Assembly: GCF_014852005.1 (NCBI RefSeq)
Contig: NZ_JACVAU010000003.1
Location: forward strand, 248,001-312,000
Source: Pseudoxanthomonas sp. PXM03
Lineage (GTDB): Bacteria > Pseudomonadota > Gammaproteobacteria > Xanthomonadales > Xanthomonadaceae
Length of the DNA stretch: 64,000 nt
Reading direction: 5' to 3'
The position numbers and the translations under genes were made by a program. The notes below the pieces were generated by a model. The model saw nothing but the letters and a program-made list of their open reading frames with translations. It did not search any database and was not told the origin of the DNA. Position 1 is the first letter of the stretch; every line of letters starts with the position of its first letter. Shown here one piece after another: positions 31,172 to 41,648 of this stretch.

Positions 31172-32181
31172 CCACGCCCGCCGTCCTCGACGACTACCTG
31201 CACGACCTGCTGGGCGACGTGGGCACGGCGACCGCCGCCGCCCCGTCCCTGACCGCGGTCGCCGCGGAAACGGCCGCCACCACCGGGACATCGCCCGATG
31301 CGGCCGACACACCGGCCCCCCCCGCCGCGAACGTCAAAGCCTCCCCTGTGTTGGCGATCGCACCGGTACGTGCAGGCAGCGACGCCGACATGATCGGCGA
31401 CGACGAATTCGAAGCGCTGCTGGACCAGTTGCACGGCAGCGGCGCGCCCACCGCCGTGACCAGTCCCCCCAGCGAACCTGTCGTCACCGCCCCGCCCGCG
31501 CCTGCGCTCGCCGTCGCACCTGCGCGCGCAGGCAGCGCCAGCGACATGATCAGCGACGACGAATTCGAAGCCCTGCTGGACGACCTGCACGGAAGCGCGG
31601 CGCCTACTGCGCGGGTTTCCGAACCCGCTCCGGTCGCCGCTCCGGTCGCTGCACCCGCTGCACGCCCCGTGCAGACGCCGCGCGCGCTGCCGCCGCTGCC
31701 GAGCAAGCCCTACCTGCAGGAGGCATTGCCCGATACCGGCGAGCGCCGCCGCGCGACCGAACGCAAGACCCGCTGGCTGCGGCTGCGCTGCGACCAGCAG
31801 CATTACGCGCTGGAACTGCTGAAGGTGCAGGAAGTCGTGCGCCCCGCCACCCTGCTGCCCCTGCGTGGTGCCGCGCCGCACATGCTGGGCGTGATGAACC
31901 TGCGCGGGCAGGTGGTGCCGGTCATCGACATGGGCCTGTATCTGGGCCGCGGCGCGATCGACACCGATGCCGCCACGCGCATCGTGGTGCTCGAGGAGCA
32001 TGGCGAGACGCTCGGCCTGCGCGTCAGCGCGGTGGAGGACGTCGCCAACCTGACCGACAACCAGATCGAATCCCCGGACAACGCGCGCGTCGGCCGCATC
32101 GCCAACCCGCTGTTCCGCGGCGTGGCGCGCCTGAACGAACGCGCGGTGATCCTGCTGGACGCCTCGCAGCTGCTCACCTAG
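31168..32181 (+). CDS. parP: ParP-like CheW-domain protein with duplicated DDEFEALLD motif
   Basis: The 337-residue product has a Pro/Ala-rich N-terminal 195 residues and a C-terminal CheW domain (about 200-337: LRLRCDQQHYALELLKVQEV, MLGVMNLRGQVVPVIDMGLYLG). In the N-terminal part two copies of a 30-residue unit occur, centred on GDDEFEALLDQLHG (77-90) and SDDEFEALLDDLHG (129-142), each preceded by an AP(V/A)RAGS segment. The same motif is in the CheA1 linker. ParP in Vibrio binds ParC and captures CheA at the pole. ATG 31168 overlaps the parC stop; the longer frame from 30373 is not used. Confidence 0.88.
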   Translation: MTTPAVLDDYLHDLLGDVGTATAAAPSLTAVAAETAATTGTSPDAADTPAPPAANVKASPVLAIAPVRAGSDADMIGDDEFEALLDQLHGSGAPTAVTSPPSEPVVTAPPAPALAVAPARAGSASDMISDDEFEALLDDLHGSAAPTARVSEPAPVAAPVAAPAARPVQTPRALPPLPSKPYLQEALPDTGERRRATERKTRWLRLRCDQQHYALELLKVQEVVRPATLLPLRGAAPHMLGVMNLRGQVVPVIDMGLYLGRGAIDTDAATRIVVLEEHGETLGLRVSAVEDVANLTDNQIESPDNARVGRIANPLFRGVARLNERAVILLDASQLLT

Positions 32182-32229
32182 ACCATGGCGATGGCAGGTC
32201 GACGCGCATCACATATTCACACCGGACGC

Positions 32230-32256
32230 TCAAGAGTGGCCCGCGTGCGCCGATAC
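32230..32256 (+). promoter_or_regulatory. Sigma-28-type promoter for STAS-cheY2-cheA2
   Basis: TCAA, 15 bases, GCCGATAC, about 30 bases before the STAS gene. Confidence 0.7.
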
Positions 32257-32285
32257 CCCACTAGAGCCGCCCTTCCGGAGACACG

Positions 32286-32600
32286 ATGAGCGCAGTGCCC
32301 CTGGGTGATGACCTCGGCATCGAGGCCGCCACCGACCTCAAGCAACACCTGGCCATGCATGTCGCACAGCCTGGCCCGCTGGTGCTGGACGCCGGCACGG
32401 TGCAGCGCGTGCACACCGCCAGCCTGCAGGTGCTGTGCAGCTTCGTGCGCCAGCGCGAGCAGGCCGGGCTGGCCACCGACTTCAGCGCGGTCAGCCAGAG
32501 CTTCCGCGACGCGGCACGCCTGCTCGGCCTCGCGCCGCAGCTTGGCCTGGCGACCACCAACAACGAAAACAACATGCAACAAGTGGAGAACGCCGCATGA
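32286..32600 (+). CDS. STAS-domain protein
   Basis: A 104-residue single STAS domain of the anti-sigma-factor-antagonist type (SAVPLGDDLGIEAATDLKQHL; VLDAGTVQRVHTASLQVLCSF). The usual DSSG-type Ser/Thr position reads VHTASLQ, so a phosphorylatable residue may remain. It overlaps cheY2 by four bases (ATGA), tying it to the second chemotaxis kinase set; STAS proteins accompany CheA/CheY in several such clusters, but the partner is unknown. Confidence 0.85.
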   Translation: MSAVPLGDDLGIEAATDLKQHLAMHVAQPGPLVLDAGTVQRVHTASLQVLCSFVRQREQAGLATDFSAVSQSFRDAARLLGLAPQLGLATTNNENNMQQVENAA

Positions 32601-32962
32601 GCGCACGCATTCTGGTAGTGGACGATTCGGCCTCGATGCGACAGATGGTCGCTTTCGCCCTGACTTCGGCGGGTTATTCGGTGGATGAAGCCGAAGATGG
32701 CCAGGTCGCGCTGGGACGTGCGCAGGGGCAGAAGTTCAACGCGGTGGTCACCGACGTCAACATGCCCAACATGGACGGCATCTCGCTGATCCGCGCCCTG
32801 CGCGGCATCCCCGACTACAAGTTCACGCCCATGCTGATGCTGACCACCGAATCGGCCGCCGACAAGAAGGCCGAAGGCAAGGCCGCCGGTGCCACCGGCT
32901 GGCTGGTCAAGCCGTTCAATCCGGAACAGCTGGTCGCCACCGTCCAGAAAGTCCTGGGCTGA
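32597..32962 (+). CDS. CheY2, chemotaxis response regulator
   Basis: A 121-residue stand-alone receiver. DD at 9-10, phosphoacceptor Asp53 (VVTDVNMPNMDG), Thr in MLTTESA, Lys in WLVKPFN. Compared with CheY1 it lacks the N-terminal extension. Start overlaps the STAS gene stop; cheA2 begins 49 bases downstream, so it is the cognate regulator of that kinase (inference). Confidence 0.94.
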   Translation: MSARILVVDDSASMRQMVAFALTSAGYSVDEAEDGQVALGRAQGQKFNAVVTDVNMPNMDGISLIRALRGIPDYKFTPMLMLTTESAADKKAEGKAAGATGWLVKPFNPEQLVATVQKVLG

Positions 32963-33011
32963 GCCCCGCACTTCCTCCCCACTTCGCATACCGCCACAGG
33001 GCTCCACCGCA

Positions 33012-35003
33012 ATGAACATGGACATGCAGCGCTTCCACGCCACGTTCTTCGAGGAAAGCCGCGAAGGGCTGGAAGCCATGGAAGCCGGCCTGCTGTCGCT
33101 GGAACAGGGCAGCCGCGACGGCGACCTGATCAATTCCATCTTCCGTGCGGCGCATTCCATCAAGGGCGGTTCGGCGACGTTCGGCTTCGACGCCATCGCC
33201 GGCATGACCCACGTACTGGAAACCCTGCTGGACGAACTGCGCGCCGGCCAGCGCGCCGTCAGCCCGCCGGCGGTCGACGCGATGCTGGCCTCGGTGGACG
33301 TGCTGCGTGCCCTGCTGGCCGAGGCCGAACACGGCACTCCGGCCGACCCCGCCGCCGTGCAGGCCATGAAGGACCGGCTCAACGCCGTCCTGTCCGGCCA
33401 GGATGCACCTGCCGCCACGCCCGCTGCCGCCGGCGCCAAGGCCGATGAAACGCCGGAAGGCTGGAAGATCGGCTTCACGCCCGCACCGTCGCTGTTCATG
33501 AGCGGCAATGATCCGCTGCGCATCCTGCGCGAACTGGAACACCTCGGTCCGCTCGAGATCGCATGCCGGATGGAACGCCTGCCGGGCTTCGAGCAGATCG
33601 ATCCGCTGGAAGCCTATCTCGCATGGGACCTGGGCCTGATCGGCAAGGTGCCGCGCAGCGCCGTCGACGATGTGTTCGCCTGGGTCGTGGACGACTGCGA
33701 ACTCGACATCCAGCCCATGCAGCGCGATGCGCTGCCGGTGGACGCCGTGGCCGTCGCCGCGCAACCCGTTGCCACGGTTATCGCCGGCGGTGCGCAGGCA
33801 CCGGCAGGCACCGCGCCCGCCGCCAATGACACCGCAGAAACCTCCATCCGCGTCAGCGTCGACAAGATCGACGGTCTGATCAATCTCGTCGGCGAACTCG
33901 TCATCACCCAGGCCATGCTGAAGCAGGTCTCCGGCCTGCTCGACCAGGCCCAGTGCGAGCGCCTGTTCGCCGGCCTGGACCTGCTGGAGCGCAATACGCG
34001 CGACCTGCAGGAAGCCGTCATCGGCGTACGCATGCTGCCGGTGGATGCCGTGTTCCGCCGCTTCCCGCGCCTGGTCCGCGACCTGTCCGCACGCCTCGGC
34101 AAGCAGGTCCGCCTGCGCACGATTGGTGAGGGCACCGAACTGGACAAGGGCCTGATCGAACGCATCGCCGATCCCCTGGTGCACCTGGTCCGCAATTCCA
34201 TCGACCATGGCCTCGAACTGCCCGATGCGCGCCGCGAGGCGGGCAAGGACGAAACCGGCACGATCACGCTGGCGGCATCGCACCAGGGCGGCCATATCGT
34301 CATCGAGGTCAGCGACGACGGCCGCGGCCTGAATCGCGAGCGCATCCTGGCCAAAGCCGCCGAGCGCGGCCTGGCCGTGCCGGAGAATCCCAGCGATTCG
34401 CAGGTCTGGGACCTGATCTTCCAGCCGGGCTTCTCCACCGCCGAAGCCGTGACCGATCTCTCCGGTCGCGGTGTGGGCATGGACGTGGTCCGTCGCAACA
34501 TCCAGGCACTGGGTGGCGAAGTGCAACTGGAAAGCGCGTCCGGCAGCGGCACGCGCGTGGTCATCCGGCTGCCGCTGACCCTGGCCATCCTGGACGGCAT
34601 GGGCGTGTCGGTCGGCGAGGAAACCCTGATCCTGCCGCTCGGCTACGTGCTCGAGGCCCTGCAGCCGCAGGCCGAGGACGTGCGCACGGTAGCCGGCGAC
34701 GGCCGCGTGCTGCGCGTGCGCGGCGAATACCTGCCCATCGTGTCGTTGAACGACTACTACCGCTACGGCCAGAGCGAGGCGGAAGATCCGCTGGTGGTCG
34801 TGGTGGAAGCCGACGGCCAGAAGCTGGCGCTGGAAGTGGACGAGCTGATCGGCCAGCAGCAGGTCGTGGTCAAGAACATCGAAAACAACTACCGCCGCAT
34901 CGACGGCATCTCCGGCGCCACCATCCTCGGTGACGGCCGCGTGGCCCTGATCGTCGATGTCGGCGGACTGGTCCGCGCACGCAAGACGCTGCAGGCGGCC
35001 TGA
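33012..35003 (+). CDS. cheA: CheA2, chemotaxis histidine kinase with P2-like domain
   Basis: Second CheA of the window, 663 residues. P1 with His48 (AAHSIKGGSATFGF), a P2-type regulator-docking domain at about 150-245 (GWKIGFTPAPSLFMSGNDPL; IDPLEAYLAWDLGL; VDDVFAWVVDDCEL), dimerisation domain from 280, ATPase domain (LVHLVRNSIDHGLELP, SDDGRGLN, GRGVGMDVV), and CheW-like domain to the end. It lacks the DDEFEALLD motif present in CheA1, so it would not share that docking site. The ATG gives the usual P1 start; a longer upstream frame overlaps cheY2 and is not used. Confidence 0.96.
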   Translation: MNMDMQRFHATFFEESREGLEAMEAGLLSLEQGSRDGDLINSIFRAAHSIKGGSATFGFDAIAGMTHVLETLLDELRAGQRAVSPPAVDAMLASVDVLRALLAEAEHGTPADPAAVQAMKDRLNAVLSGQDAPAATPAAAGAKADETPEGWKIGFTPAPSLFMSGNDPLRILRELEHLGPLEIACRMERLPGFEQIDPLEAYLAWDLGLIGKVPRSAVDDVFAWVVDDCELDIQPMQRDALPVDAVAVAAQPVATVIAGGAQAPAGTAPAANDTAETSIRVSVDKIDGLINLVGELVITQAMLKQVSGLLDQAQCERLFAGLDLLERNTRDLQEAVIGVRMLPVDAVFRRFPRLVRDLSARLGKQVRLRTIGEGTELDKGLIERIADPLVHLVRNSIDHGLELPDARREAGKDETGTITLAASHQGGHIVIEVSDDGRGLNRERILAKAAERGLAVPENPSDSQVWDLIFQPGFSTAEAVTDLSGRGVGMDVVRRNIQALGGEVQLESASGSGTRVVIRLPLTLAILDGMGVSVGEETLILPLGYVLEALQPQAEDVRTVAGDGRVLRVRGEYLPIVSLNDYYRYGQSEAEDPLVVVVEADGQKLALEVDELIGQQQVVVKNIENNYRRIDGISGATILGDGRVALIVDVGGLVRARKTLQAA

Positions 35004-35101
35004 CGCCGCCGCTCCCCCTTTTCACGAATGCGCCGTCACCGGACGCGACCGTAGACTGGTCGCGGCAGGCGGGCGCTTGCCCACACCCAGCAGGTAAATC
35101 C

Positions 35102-36292
35102 ATGAAGTACGTGTCGACCCTCGCCTTGGCCCTGATGGCCATTCATGCCAACGCCCACGCGGAAGATGCCGGCACCAAGGCCACTGCCTGGCCGCCGAAG
35201 ATCACCTTCGCCAATGGCACCGAGCTGAGCCTGGGCGGCAACCTGCAGTACGACGCCAACCAGTTCTCGGGCACGGGCTACAACGGCGCGGTGCTGGAAG
35301 ACGACGATGCTTGGCGCCGGCAGGAACTGGGCGTGACGCTCAAGCGCAAGGGCGTATACGACTTCGGCGCGACCTTCGATTTCGAAGCCAAGACCTGGAA
35401 CGACGTCGCCCTGCGCGTCGAAACCAAGGCGCTGTTCGGGCACGATGCAGGCAAGCTCCGCGTCGGCCAGATGAAGCTGCCGCTCGGATTCGAAGGCAAT
35501 ACCGCCACGCGCAGCGCAGCCTTCGTGGAAGCCTCGCTGCCTACGCAGGCGTTCTACCAGGGGCGCCGCACCGGCATCGACTGGGCCTTCGAACGTGAGG
35601 CCTACATCGTCAATGCCGGCTACTTCTTCGAATCCGACCTGCAGGGCAACAACAAGGGTGACACCGCCGCCGCGCGCGTGGCATGGACCCCCCTCAAGCA
35701 GGCCGGCAACGTGCTGCATCTGGGCATCTCGGCCGCACAGGAGCGACCGGACAGCGAAGTCAACGGACTGGGCGTGACCGTCTACCCGAGCGCGCGCTGG
35801 CGCGCCAAGCCGGAAGCCGCACTGACGGCGGTACGGCTGGTGGACTCGGGCACGCTGACGCGCGTGGACCGCATCGACCGCAACGGCCTCGAAGCCCTGT
35901 GGATCCATGGCGCGTGGTCGCTGCAGGGCGAATACCTGCGCCAGAAGACCACGCGTGAGCTCGGCCTGCCTTCGTATTCCGCGGATGGCGCCTACGTGTT
36001 CGGCAGCTGGATGGTGACCGGCGAGTCGCGCGTCTACAGCGCCGGCAACGTCGGCAATCCGAAGCCGAAGGGCAAGTACGGTGCGCTTGAACTGCTCGCA
36101 CGCTACAGCCGCATCGACCTGGACAGCGATGGCATTGCAGGCGGCCGCGAAGACAACTGGACGCTCGGCGCCACGTGGTACCTCGCGCAGAACTTCAAGT
36201 TCCAGGCCAACTACGTGAAGGTGGATGCCGAGCGCGGCGCGTTCTCGGCCAGCCCCGACGTGTTCGAACTGCGCGCGCAGATGCATTTCTGA
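35102..36292 (+). CDS. Phosphate-selective-type (OprO/OprP) outer-membrane porin
   Basis: A 396-residue outer-membrane beta-barrel protein with a signal peptide (1-20, ending NAHA) and repeated alternating strands, ending in the C-terminal aromatic FELRAQMHF required for barrel insertion. Segments such as VGQMKLPLGFEG, RRTGIDWAFER and NWTLGATWYLAQNFKFQANY are typical of the phosphate-selective porin O and P family. No FliA-type promoter precedes it. Substrate selectivity cannot be read from sequence alone. It interrupts the chemotaxis run between cheA2 and the first MCP. Confidence 0.85.
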   Translation: MKYVSTLALALMAIHANAHAEDAGTKATAWPPKITFANGTELSLGGNLQYDANQFSGTGYNGAVLEDDDAWRRQELGVTLKRKGVYDFGATFDFEAKTWNDVALRVETKALFGHDAGKLRVGQMKLPLGFEGNTATRSAAFVEASLPTQAFYQGRRTGIDWAFEREAYIVNAGYFFESDLQGNNKGDTAAARVAWTPLKQAGNVLHLGISAAQERPDSEVNGLGVTVYPSARWRAKPEAALTAVRLVDSGTLTRVDRIDRNGLEALWIHGAWSLQGEYLRQKTTRELGLPSYSADGAYVFGSWMVTGESRVYSAGNVGNPKPKGKYGALELLARYSRIDLDSDGIAGGREDNWTLGATWYLAQNFKFQANYVKVDAERGAFSASPDVFELRAQMHF

Positions 36293-36356
36293 TCGCGCAC
36301 CACGCCGGACGCGTCGCGCGCATCACAGTTCGCGCACGACGCGACCGACAGTTTGG

Positions 36357-36383
36357 TAAATACGATTACATTCCCGCCGAACG
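36357..36383 (+). promoter_or_regulatory. Sigma-28-type promoter for MCP1
   Basis: TAAA, 15 bases, GCCGAACG; weaker -10. About 160 bases before the MCP1 start. The remaining leader holds only a small ACCGGC/GCCGGT hairpin (36436-36450). Confidence 0.55.
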
Positions 36384-36546
36384 GTCATCAAGAAGGCTCT
36401 ACAGCCGCCGTTACCACCTCTGCAGATGATGCAACACCGGCATTGCCGGTTCGGGACGGGGACTCCCTCATCACACCGCAACGTCCACGAACGCCGTGGG
36501 CGCTGGCTGGCTGCACGCCTTCCATGCTCAACCGGAGATGCATCAC

Positions 36547-38781
36547 ATGAAATGGTTCCAGAACCTGTCCATCGGCCGGAAGCTGGCCGTGGCCTTCGCC
36601 CTCACCGCCCTGATGACGGTGATCCTCGGCGTGTTCTCGCTGCTGCGACTCGGTGCGTTGAACGACAAGCTGCAGGCCGTCAGCGGCGTCGACATGCCGT
36701 CCGTCCAGTACATGGGCGAAGTACGTTCGCAGCTGGGCGAATTCCGGACCTTCGAGATCGCCCAGCTGACCCGCCTGGACGAACCCGACGCGATCATCGA
36801 CTACAACAAGCGCATGGCCGCCAGCAAGAAGATCGTCGAGGAGCAGCAGGCGCTGTTCGAGGCGCTGCCGACCGACGACAAAGAGAAGCAGCTGTATGCC
36901 GACGTCACCACAAAGCTGACCGCCTATTTCGACGCGCGCAAGGAAATCGATGCCGCGCTTGAAGCAGGCGACTACGTGCTTGCGCAGTCGGTCTCGGACG
37001 AAAAGTCGCGCCCGCGCCGCCGCGACCTGTTCGCTGCACTGAAGGCGCTCAACGAGCACAGCGTCAACGTACTGAACGAAGAGATCGCCAATGCCGACGC
37101 CGGCTACCGCGCCAGTGCGCGCGCCATCGTCGCGGGCATGATAGGCCTGACGCTGCTGGCGATCGGCCTGGGCTGGATCATCGCGCGTGCCATCGTCAAG
37201 CCGGTCGACGAGGCCGTGCGGGTCGCCAACGACGTGTCCGCCGGCAAGCTGGACGGCCGCATCGACACGTCGCGCAAGGATGAGGTCGGCCAGTTGCTGT
37301 CCGCCATGCAGCGCATGCAGATGCAGGTCGTTTCGGTGATCGGCGCGCAGGGCGAAATGGCGCGCCGGCACGACGAAGGCCAGATCAGCTACCGCATCGA
37401 CGACGGCGATTTCCCCGGCGAATACGGGCGCATGGTGCGCGACACCAATGCGCTGGTGGCACAGCACATCGGGGTGAAGATGCGCGCCGTGGATGTGATG
37501 CGCCGCTACGCCGTGGGCGACCTGTCGGTGGACATGGACCGCCTGCCGGGCGAGAAGGTGGTCATCACCGAAGCGATGGACATGTGCAAGGCCAATCTGT
37601 CCGCGATCAACGGCGAGATCAAGCGTCTGGCCAGCGCCGCCGCAGCCGGTGACTTCACCCACCGCGGCGACGCCGAGAAGTACCAGTACGACTTCCGCGA
37701 CATGGTCGAAGGCCTGAACCGCCTGATGGAGACCACTGACGGCAACCTGGCGGACGTATCCGAGCTACTGCAGGCCATCGCACGGGGCGATCTGACCGCA
37801 CGCATGGAAGGCGACTTCCACGGCGTCTTCGCCACCATGCGCGATGATGCCAACGCCACCGTCGCCCAGCTGACCGAGATCGTCGGCGGCATCCAGATGG
37901 CGGCCACCAGCATCAATACCGCCGCCGGTGAGATCGCCTCCGGCAACAACGACCTGTCGCGCCGTACAGAGCAGCAAGCTGCCAACCTGGAAGAAACCGC
38001 CGCCTCGATGGAGGAACTGACCTCCACCGTGCGCCAGAACGCCGAGTCCGCCCGCCAGGCCAACCAGTTGGCCATCGGTGCCGCCGGCGTGGCTTCACTC
38101 GGTGGCGATGTGGTCGGCCAGGTGGTCACCACGATGCGCGACATCGAGCAGTCCTCCAAGAAGATCGCCGAGATCATCTCGGTCATCGATGGCATCGCGT
38201 TCCAGACCAATATCCTGGCGCTCAATGCTGCCGTTGAAGCGGCACGCGCGGGCGAACAGGGCCGCGGCTTCGCCGTCGTCGCCTCCGAGGTCCGTACGCT
38301 GGCCCAGCGCTCGGCCAATGCCGCCAAGGAGATCAAGGGCCTGATCGAGAACTCGGTGGATCGCGTGGCCGACGGCTCGGCGCTGGTGAATCAGGCCGGC
38401 ACGACGATGGGCGAGATCGTGGCCTCGGTGCAGCGCGTGACCGACATCATGGCCGAGATCTCCGCCGCCTCGCAGGAACAGTCGGCCGGCATCGAGCAGG
38501 TCAACCAGACCATCACCCAGATGGACGAGACCACCCAGCAGAACGCTGCACTGGTGGAGGAAGCCACCGCCGCCGCGCGTTCGATGGAAGAACAGGCCGG
38601 TGCACTGACCCAGAGCGTGTCGGTGTTCAAGCTGCATGCCACCGTCAGTGCCCCCGTCCGCCAGGCCATCGCGGCGGCCGCGGCACCGCGGCCGGTCGCA
38701 CCACCGAAGGCCGTGGCCCGCAAGCCGGTCGCCCGCAAGCCCGAACCGGCACTCGCCGACGGGGACTGGCAGGAGTTCTGA
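36547..38781 (+). CDS. MCP1, methyl-accepting chemotaxis protein, four-helix-bundle sensor
   Basis: A 744-residue transmembrane receptor. TM1 about 11-31, periplasmic helical ligand domain of the 4HB_MCP type to about 187, TM2 190-210, HAMP ([22 protein letters not shown]), then two or three further HAMP-like units marked by GDLSVDM, GDFTHRG and GDLTARM, then a 36-heptad-type signalling domain with the tip [21 protein letters not shown]. It ends in DWQEF, a CheR/CheB-tethering pentapeptide type. ATG 36547 has GGAG (36534-36537) at nine bases; ATG 36538 is too close. The signalling half is nearly identical in DNA to MCP2-MCP5. Confidence 0.95.
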   Translation: MKWFQNLSIGRKLAVAFALTALMTVILGVFSLLRLGALNDKLQAVSGVDMPSVQYMGEVRSQLGEFRTFEIAQLTRLDEPDAIIDYNKRMAASKKIVEEQQALFEALPTDDKEKQLYADVTTKLTAYFDARKEIDAALEAGDYVLAQSVSDEKSRPRRRDLFAALKALNEHSVNVLNEEIANADAGYRASARAIVAGMIGLTLLAIGLGWIIARAIVKPVDEAVRVANDVSAGKLDGRIDTSRKDEVGQLLSAMQRMQMQVVSVIGAQGEMARRHDEGQISYRIDDGDFPGEYGRMVRDTNALVAQHIGVKMRAVDVMRRYAVGDLSVDMDRLPGEKVVITEAMDMCKANLSAINGEIKRLASAAAAGDFTHRGDAEKYQYDFRDMVEGLNRLMETTDGNLADVSELLQAIARGDLTARMEGDFHGVFATMRDDANATVAQLTEIVGGIQMAATSINTAAGEIASGNNDLSRRTEQQAANLEETAASMEELTSTVRQNAESARQANQLAIGAAGVASLGGDVVGQVVTTMRDIEQSSKKIAEIISVIDGIAFQTNILALNAAVEAARAGEQGRGFAVVASEVRTLAQRSANAAKEIKGLIENSVDRVADGSALVNQAGTTMGEIVASVQRVTDIMAEISAASQEQSAGIEQVNQTITQMDETTQQNAALVEEATAAARSMEEQAGALTQSVSVFKLHATVSAPVRQAIAAAAAPRPVAPPKAVARKPVARKPEPALADGDWQEF

Positions 38782-38813
38782 TCGCGCATCGGAACGCGCG
38801 ACTGAAGCACCCC

Positions 38814-38840
38814 GCACGGCCCGGACTTCCCGGGCCGTGC
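38814..38840 (+). terminator. Terminator hairpin after MCP1
   Basis: An 11-bp perfect stem GCACGGCCCGG / CCGGGCCGTGC with loop ACTTC, 32 bases after the MCP1 stop and upstream of the MCP2 promoter; followed by CTGTCT rather than a strict T-run. Confidence 0.65.
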
Positions 38841-38908
38841 CTGTCTGGGCTACCCCGTTCGCACAGGTATCCGCATTTACCGTTCGTCGGGGAAATCCCC
38901 ACGGGGGC

Positions 38909-38935
38909 TCAATGACCGAACTGTGACGCCGATAT
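38909..38935 (+). promoter_or_regulatory. Sigma-28-type promoter for MCP2
   Basis: TCAA, 15 bases, GCCGATAT; 35 bases before the MCP2 ATG. Confidence 0.7.
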
Positions 38936-38969
38936 CGGATCAGCTACCACCACAACCCGCCCTGCCCCC

Positions 38970-41621
38970 ATGAATCGACTGAAGCGCCTTTCTCTCGGCA
39001 GCAAGCTCGCCCTCCAGGTCACCGTCGCCGTGGCCGTCGTCCTCACCCTCCTCGCCGCCGTCGTGCAGCGGCAATCCAGCCGCGCCATCGAGGCGCGTGC
39101 CCTGGCCGACCTCGACGTAGCCGCGCAGGTGATGCTGGAATCCATCGCCCTCTACGACAGCACCCTGACCGACGCCACGCAGCGGATGGCCATGAGTTTC
39201 CGCGCTGCCCTGCCTTCCGGCGACGTGTCGATCGATGCCGGCCGCACCACGCCGATCGGCGACTTCGAGGTTCCCGAACTGCGCTTCGGTGCGCAGCCGA
39301 TCAACCTGGACTTCACCACCGTCGACCGCTTCACCGAAGCCACCGACGTGGTCGCGACCCTCTTCGTGCGCCAGGGCGACGATTTCATCCGTGCCACCAC
39401 GTCGCTGCGCAACACCGAGGACGAACGCGTCATCGGCACCGCGCTGGACCACAAGCACCCGGCATACGCACTGATCCTCCAGGACAAGCCCTACACCGGC
39501 CGCGCGCGCCTCTTCGGCCGCGACTACATGACCCACTACGAGCCGCTGCAGGATGCGGAAGGCAACACCATCGGCATCCTGTTCGTCGGCCAGAACTACG
39601 GCGATGGCCTCGCGGCGCTGAAGGACAAGCTGCGCAACACGGCACTGGGCGAAGCGGGCTATTTCTTCGTGGTGGATATCGCTGAAGGCGAGCACCACGG
39701 CACGCTGGCCGCGCATCCCGCCAGCCAGGACGCGCTGTACTCCTCGGTGGTGGACGCCGGCTCCGTGCCGGAGATGAAGGCCCTGCTGGCGAAGGACCAT
39801 GGTCACACGGTGCTCGACATCGCACCGAAGGCCGGCGAAGGCGCCGTGCCTGCACTGATCGCGGTGAAGCAGTTCGCCCCGTGGAAGTGGGCGCTGGTGG
39901 CCGTGGAGCCCCGCTCCACCGTGGTGGCCTCCAGCCACGCATTGACGGTCATCATTCTGCTGCTGTCGCTGCTGGCGCTGGCGGTCATCGCGACGCTGAC
40001 CTGGCTCGGCGTGCGCCGCGTGGTCTCGCGTCCGCTGCGCGGTGCAGTCGCCATCGCCGAGGAGGTGGCCGCGGGCAAGCTGGACACTCGCATCGACACC
40101 TCACGCCACGACGAGGTCGGCCAACTGCTGTCGGCCATGCGCCATGTGCAGACCCAGGTCGTGTCGGTGATCGACGCACAGACCGAGATGACGCGCCGCC
40201 ACGACGACGGCCAGATCAGCCACCGCATCGACGACAGCGCGTTCCCCGGCGAGTACGGCCGCATGGTGCGCGACACCAATGCGCTGGTCGCTTCGCACAT
40301 CGCGGTGAAACTGCGCCTTGTCGAGGTGATGCAGCGTTACGCCATCGGCGACCTGTCGGTGGACATGGACCGTTTGCCCGGTGAAAAGGCGGTGCTGACG
40401 CAGACGATGGATGCCACCAAGGGCAGCCTGTCGGCCATCAATGGCGAGATCAAGCGACTGGCGCTGGCCGCCGCCTCGGGCGACTTCAGCCAGCGCGGCG
40501 ACGTGGGCAAGTACCAGCACGATTTCCGCGAGATGATCGGGGGACTCAACCAGTTGATGGAGACCACCGACGGCAACCTCGCCGAGGTTTCCGAACTGCT
40601 GCAGGCCATCGCACGGGGCGACCTGACCGCACGCATGGAAGGCGACTTCCACGGCGTGTTCGCCACCATGCGCGACGATGCCAACGCCACCGTCGCCCAG
40701 CTGACCGAGATCGTCGGCGGCATCCAGATGGCGGCCACCAGCATCAACACCGCTGCAGGCGAGATCGCATCGGGCAACAACGACCTGTCGCGCCGTACAG
40801 AGCAGCAAGCCGCCAACCTGGAAGAAACCGCCGCCTCGATGGAGGAACTGACCTCCACCGTGCGCCAGAACGCCGAGTCGGCCCGCCAGGCCAACCAGCT
40901 GGCCATTGGTGCAGCATCGGTCGCTTCGCAGGGTGGCGAGGTGGTCGGTCGTGTGGTCACCACGATGACCGACATCGAGCAGTCCTCCAAGAAGATCGCC
41001 GAGATCATTTCGGTCATCGATGGCATCGCGTTCCAGACCAATATCCTGGCGCTCAATGCTGCCGTTGAAGCGGCACGCGCGGGCGAACAGGGCCGCGGCT
41101 TCGCGGTGGTCGCCTCCGAAGTGCGTACGCTGGCCCAGCGCAGCGCCAATGCTGCCAAGGAGATCAAGGGTCTGATCGAGACCTCAGTGGACAAGGTCGC
41201 CGGGGGCTCGGCGCTGGTGAACCAGGCCGGCACGACGATGGGCGAGATCGTGGCCTCGGTGCAGCGCGTGACCGACATCATGGCCGAGATCTCTGCGGCC
41301 TCGCAGGAACAGTCGGCCGGCATCGAGCAGGTCAACCAGACCATCACCCAGATGGACGAGACCACCCAACAGAACGCCGCACTGGTCGAAGAAGCTACCG
41401 CCGCCGCCCGCAGCATGGAAGAACAGGCCGGTGCACTGACCCAGAGCGTGTCGGTGTTCAAGCTGCAGGCCGCCTCCCGTGCCCCGGTGCGCCAGGCCCC
41501 GATGGCCGTCGCTGCATCGCGGCAGGTGGCGACACCGAAGGCCGCAGTCCGCAAGCAGCCCGCACGCAAACCGGAACCCGTGCTTGTCGAGGGAGATGGC
41601 GAGGGTTGGCAGGAGTTTTGA
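38970..41621 (+). CDS. MCP2, methyl-accepting chemotaxis protein with Cache sensor
   Basis: An 883-residue receptor. TM1 at 14-34, a large periplasmic Cache-type domain (about 35-310, with [39 protein letters not shown] and [14 protein letters not shown], as in the Cache_3-Cache_2 group), TM2 about 325-347, HAMP plus further HAMP-like units, and the common signalling domain. C-terminus is GWQEF, matching the x-W-x-x-F pentapeptide. No clear ribosome site precedes the ATG. It has its own FliA-type promoter and a strong hairpin after its stop, so it is probably monocistronic. Confidence 0.95.
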   Translation: MNRLKRLSLGSKLALQVTVAVAVVLTLLAAVVQRQSSRAIEARALADLDVAAQVMLESIALYDSTLTDATQRMAMSFRAALPSGDVSIDAGRTTPIGDFEVPELRFGAQPINLDFTTVDRFTEATDVVATLFVRQGDDFIRATTSLRNTEDERVIGTALDHKHPAYALILQDKPYTGRARLFGRDYMTHYEPLQDAEGNTIGILFVGQNYGDGLAALKDKLRNTALGEAGYFFVVDIAEGEHHGTLAAHPASQDALYSSVVDAGSVPEMKALLAKDHGHTVLDIAPKAGEGAVPALIAVKQFAPWKWALVAVEPRSTVVASSHALTVIILLLSLLALAVIATLTWLGVRRVVSRPLRGAVAIAEEVAAGKLDTRIDTSRHDEVGQLLSAMRHVQTQVVSVIDAQTEMTRRHDDGQISHRIDDSAFPGEYGRMVRDTNALVASHIAVKLRLVEVMQRYAIGDLSVDMDRLPGEKAVLTQTMDATKGSLSAINGEIKRLALAAASGDFSQRGDVGKYQHDFREMIGGLNQLMETTDGNLAEVSELLQAIARGDLTARMEGDFHGVFATMRDDANATVAQLTEIVGGIQMAATSINTAAGEIASGNNDLSRRTEQQAANLEETAASMEELTSTVRQNAESARQANQLAIGAASVASQGGEVVGRVVTTMTDIEQSSKKIAEIISVIDGIAFQTNILALNAAVEAARAGEQGRGFAVVASEVRTLAQRSANAAKEIKGLIETSVDKVAGGSALVNQAGTTMGEIVASVQRVTDIMAEISAASQEQSAGIEQVNQTITQMDETTQQNAALVEEATAAARSMEEQAGALTQSVSVFKLQAASRAPVRQAPMAVAASRQVATPKAAVRKQPARKPEPVLVEGDGEGWQEF

Positions 41622-41648
41622 GCGGAGAATGCGGTCACCCTTCACCAC

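Noticed and set aside
35044-35064. CGCGACC/GGTCGCG inverted repeat before the porin as an operator or a degenerate REP
   Set aside because: Only seven paired bases and no GTAG head; not enough to call.
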